A stretch of DNA of 10,824 nucleotides from Acanthamoeba sp. SK_2022b. Taxonomy: Eukaryota > Discosea > Longamoebia > Acanthamoebidae. The DNA lies in contig JANDJZ010000919.1 of NCBI GenBank assembly GCA_027943245.1, forward strand, positions 1 to 10,824, written 5' to 3'. Within the stretch, counting starts at the first letter, position 1, and each line of letters begins with the position of its first letter. The position numbers were made by a program, and so were the translations under genes. The notes under the pieces are model-generated. The model worked only from the letters and a program-made list of their open reading frames with translations. It searched no databases and was not told the DNA's origin. Shown here in pieces: positions 8,500 through 10,824 of the stretch.

Positions 8500-9254
8500 G
8501 CCTTGAGCTGAGACGCTCCCAGCGCGTGCCACGGGGGGCCGTGTCCGTACGTCATGCCGGCGTCCTTGAAGGCGCTCGCGTTGAAGCCGGGGCGGGCCAG
8601 GGAGTGCGTGTGCGAGGGAGTGCTCATGCTGGTCCCGACCGGTGTGTTGAAGATGCCATCTGCGGCCACCGCGCGCGGGAGTGAGCGAGCGGGCCGGTGA
8701 GTGGATGGGGGGAGGGGGAGGGCACGGGCGTACAGGTCATGGGGCTGTAGCCCAGGCCCGCGGCGCCGTTGCCGGTGGGCGAGCTCAGCGGGGACACGGG
8801 CGCGCCCATGTTCGGGTCGTTGAGGGTCGTCTGTGTGTTGGCCGGCGTGGCGCGTGAGATGATGCGGGCGCGGAGCAAAGAGCGGAGGGAGAGGGTACCT
8901 GCTGTGTGCCCGGGAGGACCGACTTGTTGGCCTTGACGTGTTCCCGGCCGCGTTTGCGCGAGAGCACCTGGATGTGGCTCGACACCTGCTTCCTCGTCCG
9001 CGTCTTGCCGGTGCGCATCTTGATGTAACGTGCAATGAGTTCGTTGCGTCCTGAAGAGGCGAGATTTGTTAGAATCGACAATCACATATTATACTCAAAT
9101 TCACAACAGTTTGTGAAAGTGTAACGCTCGTACCATACATCTTGCCCTCATCGGACAGAATGATCTTGCGGCGGCCGCACGGCGGGTAGACTGCCAGTGC
9201 CTCCTCGAACGCCTCCTCAATGTCCTTCGACCACACGCCCTCTACTGCCGACAT
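7308..9254 (-). CDS. TEA-domain transcription factor (TEAD/Scalloped/TEF-1 family), nine exons
   Basis: This is a sequence-specific DNA-binding factor, the Hippo-pathway output in animals. Minus-strand exons: 9254-9134, 9050-8899, 8830-8734, 8659-8551, 8403-8268, 8153-7998, 7886-7711, 7626-7521, 7427-7308; total 1173 nt, 390 aa. The TEA domain (about residues 6-75) is nearly animal-like: [56 protein letters not shown] and [15 protein letters not shown]. Residues 90-165 are a Ser/Pro/Gly linker. From about 165 the co-activator-binding fold follows: [88 protein letters not shown] and [11 protein letters not shown], matching the animal order. The exon 4/5 junction is the least sure: I used GTACGG at 8550, but a GC donor after Q-L-K at about 8502 keeps frame and adds residues. 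Every other junction agrees in phase with a GTAC donor. Confidence 0.93.
7657..7681 (-). repeat. short (GT)n and poly-G run in TEAD intron 7
   Basis: About 25 bases of GT on the plus strand are followed by an 11-base G run (7686-7696). On the TEAD sense strand this is poly-C then CA, close after the donor GTACGC at 7710. It is a simple repeat inside intron 7627-7710. Confidence 0.85.
8154..8267 (-). repeat. TEAD intron 5 with (CA)n running into the splice acceptor
   Basis: Plus-strand bases 8155-8215 are a 61-base GT run. Read on the TEAD strand it is (CA)n that ends directly in CAG, the acceptor before CACGTGTTGG of exon 6. The repeat therefore takes the place of the usual pyrimidine tract. 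The donor is GTACAC at 8267. Confidence 0.85.
8425..8500 (-). repeat. compound (CA)n(GA)n microsatellite in TEAD intron 4
   Basis: About 56 bases of CA and 21 of GA on the plus strand, i.e. (TC)n(TG)n on the TEAD strand, within intron 8404-8550. It is built the same way as the repeat at 4793-4861. Frames through it give Cys-Val or Thr-His runs that are not real protein. Confidence 0.92.
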
Positions 9255-9809
9255 ATCTGTTCCTCTTGATTCGATTGATCTAGTATATCCTCTCCCTCAA
9301 CGCGAGTGCCAATCTCCTTTCTGCGCATTTCCATAGCGAAGTAGAAGACGCCTTAGAAGATGAGGGCATCACTCTCGGGCAGATTATCGCCCAGCCATTT
9401 GCTACAAACTAATGAATTAAAAATGGCAGCGCGTTGGCATTCTACTTGAATGTAGATTTGAGCGCGAAGCGCCGGCCTTGCCCCGCACACGAGTACCTTG
9501 GTATGGTGGTATGTGGGCTATGCTATGTGGCTGCCCTTCGTTCTTCTCCTGGCTGGCGGTGGCGCGTGGAGGTATGGCGCTATGCGGGAGCTTCTCGGTA
9601 TGCCTGGGGCGACGAGAATGCTCGCCATCCGAGGCATGCCACGGCCATTGGTCAGCTCTGTGTTTTTTCCGGCTAACGGCTGTGCCACCGCTGGCGCCAC
9701 CTTAATGCAGGGAAAAAATTGAAAATTAATTATTTTGATAGACAGGATAAGGTTATACAAATTCTGGTCAGTCATATTGGAGCAATATTTATATTTCTTC
9801 AGTAGGAAG
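9255..9809. other. divergent spacer between TEAD and the downstream gene
   Basis: This region separates two divergent start codons (9254 and 9810), so it should hold both promoters. AT-rich segments lie at about 9400-9425 and 9710-9800. Between them is a GC-rich island, 9430-9665, with many TATG words, a strong hairpin (9597-9640) and a T6 run (9663-9668). Three overlapping frames of 74-80 codons cross the island, but none resembles a protein and none is favoured by start context, so I do not call a gene. Confidence 0.45.
9597..9668 (+). ncRNA. strong hairpin followed by a T6 run, possible structured RNA
   Basis: GGTATGCCT (9597-9605) pairs with AGGCATGCC (9632-9640), nine pairs with one G-T. 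Inside, GG (9606-9607) can pair with CC (9629-9630) and GGCGA (9608-9612) with TCGCC (9622-9626), leaving a nine-base loop. A T6 run at 9663-9668 could end a Pol III transcript. No known RNA family was recognised and no B box was found, so this is only a candidate. Confidence 0.25.
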
Positions 9810-10824
9810 ATGGTACGGGTTCATCGATCTGTCAGGCCAAGCGTTTTGATTTTAATTAATTTTTAATAAATCCATCCTAATTGGCTGCAGAGCGCTCACA
9901 ACGGTGAGGCGGACGATGTCGGGAAGAAGAGACGAAGAGAAGACGAGTTGGAGCCCTGTGAGCCAGCCATTGTCCGCTCCTCCTCCTTTTCCTCCTTCTC
10001 ATCCTTCGCCTCCTCGGCAGCTGCCGCCGTGCCTCCCCCGGCCATGGCCTCTGGTGCGCCTGCCTCCCGCAAAGAGCCCCCTCCTCCCTCCAGACACCAG
10101 AGGCCACCTCCCTCACGAGGGCCGTCCTTGTGACTCGGCGCGCAGGTCGAATGGGCCTCCGCTGCTCGACGGGCAACGCGCCAGCCTACAAGCGGGCGCG
10201 CGTGGGTGCGTGGTCCCTCCCCTCTCACCCCCCCGCGAAGCGCTCACCCACCTCGCCCTCGCTCTCGCTCGTGCGCGCGCAGCAGCGGTGCCCAGCATCA
10301 TCGAGATCAGCCCCGCACAAGAGGAGGCGGCGGCCAACGACACGCCAACGGACCACGTCGTACATGTTGACCAAAATAACGACGACCAATTAGAAGAGAA
10401 CGACGAAGAGGAGGAGGAGGAGGATGACGAAGAGGAGGAAGAGGAGGAGGACGACGACGTACGCCTTTCCCGCGCGCATGTGCGACGTGTGTCTTTCTCG
10501 TTACATGTACTCACGCACACTCGTCCCGTTTTTGTGGAGCGCAGTGGCCTTCCACCAGCAATGTCCCGGGCGGCGGCTACTTCTCCGCCGCCGAGCTCTG
10601 TTCGCCCGCTCCCGTACGCCATCATCGTCGTCATCGTTATCACCATTACCAGAAGGAGGAGGTTGATGCTGATGGTCGCTGTGGTGCAGGAGCCGATCCA
10701 GGTGGAACCTCTGCCGGGCCTGATCTACTCGTCGTACAGCGGGGAGGAGAGCGGGGAGGCGATGCTGGGCAGCTCGGGCTCGCCTCCCCGACCGACCGCG
10801 GGGGCGCGGGGCGCGCCGCTGCCC
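9810..10824 (+). CDS. 5' part of an unrecognised, probably nuclear, acidic protein (runs off the window)
   Basis: I do not recognise the family. Best model: exons 9810-9812 (ATG only), 9891-10053, 10146-10205, 10283-10458, 10545-10613, 10690 to beyond the window end. Donors are GTACGG, GTGCGC, GTGCGT, GTACGC and GTACGC, and every phase matches. The protein starts M-S-A-H-N-G-E-A-D-D-V-G-KKRRRED, a basic, nuclear-localisation-like patch. A Ser/Phe/Ala/Pro-rich stretch follows, then RMGLRCSTGNAPAYKRARV, then AAVPSIIEISPAQEEAAAND. Exon 4 ends in almost pure Glu/Asp (about 10396-10458). The last parts read WPSTSNVPGGGYFSAAELCS and EPIQVEPLPGLIYSSYSGEE. Basic-then-acidic, disordered composition suggests a chromatin or transcription protein, as inference only. 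It is divergent from TEAD. The start and the second exon boundary are the weakest points. Confidence 0.6.
10396..10458 (+). repeat. GAG/GAC trinucleotide tract encoding a Glu/Asp run
   Basis: A purine-rich tandem of GAG, GAA, GAC and GAT codons at the end of exon 4 of the last gene encodes about 20 consecutive acidic residues and ends at the donor GTACGC (10459). The opposite frame gives a poly-Ser artefact. Acidic runs of this type are common in histone- or chromatin-binding proteins; no specific function follows. Confidence 0.85.

Noticed and set aside
5651..9254. Functional link between the adjacent G-alpha and TEAD genes, since some animal G-alphas act on Hippo signalling
   Set aside because: The genes are convergent with separate promoters, and adjacency of two eukaryotic genes is not evidence of a shared pathway.
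9434..9705. Overlapping small open frames in the TEAD spacer
   Set aside because: Three frames are equally open, residues are Trp/Cys/Arg-rich and unlike a family, and no splice or start evidence prefers one.
10130..10145. A 16-base intron linking T-T|GTGACT to the acceptor at 10145
   Set aside because: It is too short to be spliced. The GTGCGC donor at 10054 gives a normal intron length and the correct phase.
9916..10824. One uninterrupted plus-strand frame from ATG at 9916 to the window end (303 codons)
   Set aside because: It reads Pro/Arg/Leu-rich filler through the introns. The frame beginning at 9891, with its basic patch and matching splice phases, is more protein-like. The two share a frame in exons 4 and 6, which explains the apparent length.
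1..10824. Search for CRISPR arrays, insertion sequences, long terminal repeats or viral genes
   Set aside because: No spaced direct repeats, transposase-like or viral-like frames, or terminal repeats were seen; all long repeats are simple microsatellites.

Overview
The window reads as nuclear DNA of a free-living amoebozoan, most like Acanthamoeba (inference, no database was searched). The reasons are GC-rich coding exons cut by many short introns (roughly 70-210 nt), AT-rich or microsatellite-filled introns and spacers, and genes packed on both strands. By protein pattern the genes are a ribosomal protein, a cytochrome-b5 front-end desaturase, a heterotrimeric G-alpha and a TEA-domain factor. 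There is no sign of a prokaryotic, viral or mobile-element coding region.

Layout: (1) 1-581 (+), the last two visible exons of an unrecognised gene ending in a Ser/Thr/Pro-rich tail. (2) 883-1892 (-), a complete four-exon gene for 60S ribosomal protein L7 (uL30), 248 aa. (3) 1893-2580, a divergent promoter region with a pyrimidine tract just upstream of L7, CCAAT boxes and a tRNA-like, Pol III-like element. (4) 2581-5198 (+), a ten-exon cytochrome-b5/fatty-acid desaturase with all three histidine boxes, but with a TAG stop where the family has the Tyr of a K-T-Y-H-P motif. (5) 5651-6969 (+), a four-exon G-protein alpha subunit, 360 aa, with all GTP-binding motifs. (6) 7308-9254 (-), a nine-exon TEAD/Scalloped-type transcription factor, 390 aa, with both the TEA DNA-binding domain and the C-terminal co-activator-binding domain. 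(7) 9255-9809, a divergent spacer with a strong hairpin followed by a T-run. (8) 9810 to the window end (+), the 5' part of an unrecognised, basic-then-acidic, probably nuclear protein whose ATG seems to be cut off from the rest by an intron.

The genes do not form an operon. They serve translation, lipid desaturation, G-protein signalling and transcription. The most checkable anomalies are the in-frame TAG next to a probable GC-AG intron in the desaturase, the donor preference GTRCG instead of GTRAG, the possible alternative C-termini of the G-alpha, the tRNA-like element, and the complete TEAD protein outside animals. Exon limits were derived by hand from phase agreement and protein pattern, and every spliced total quoted is a whole number of codons.
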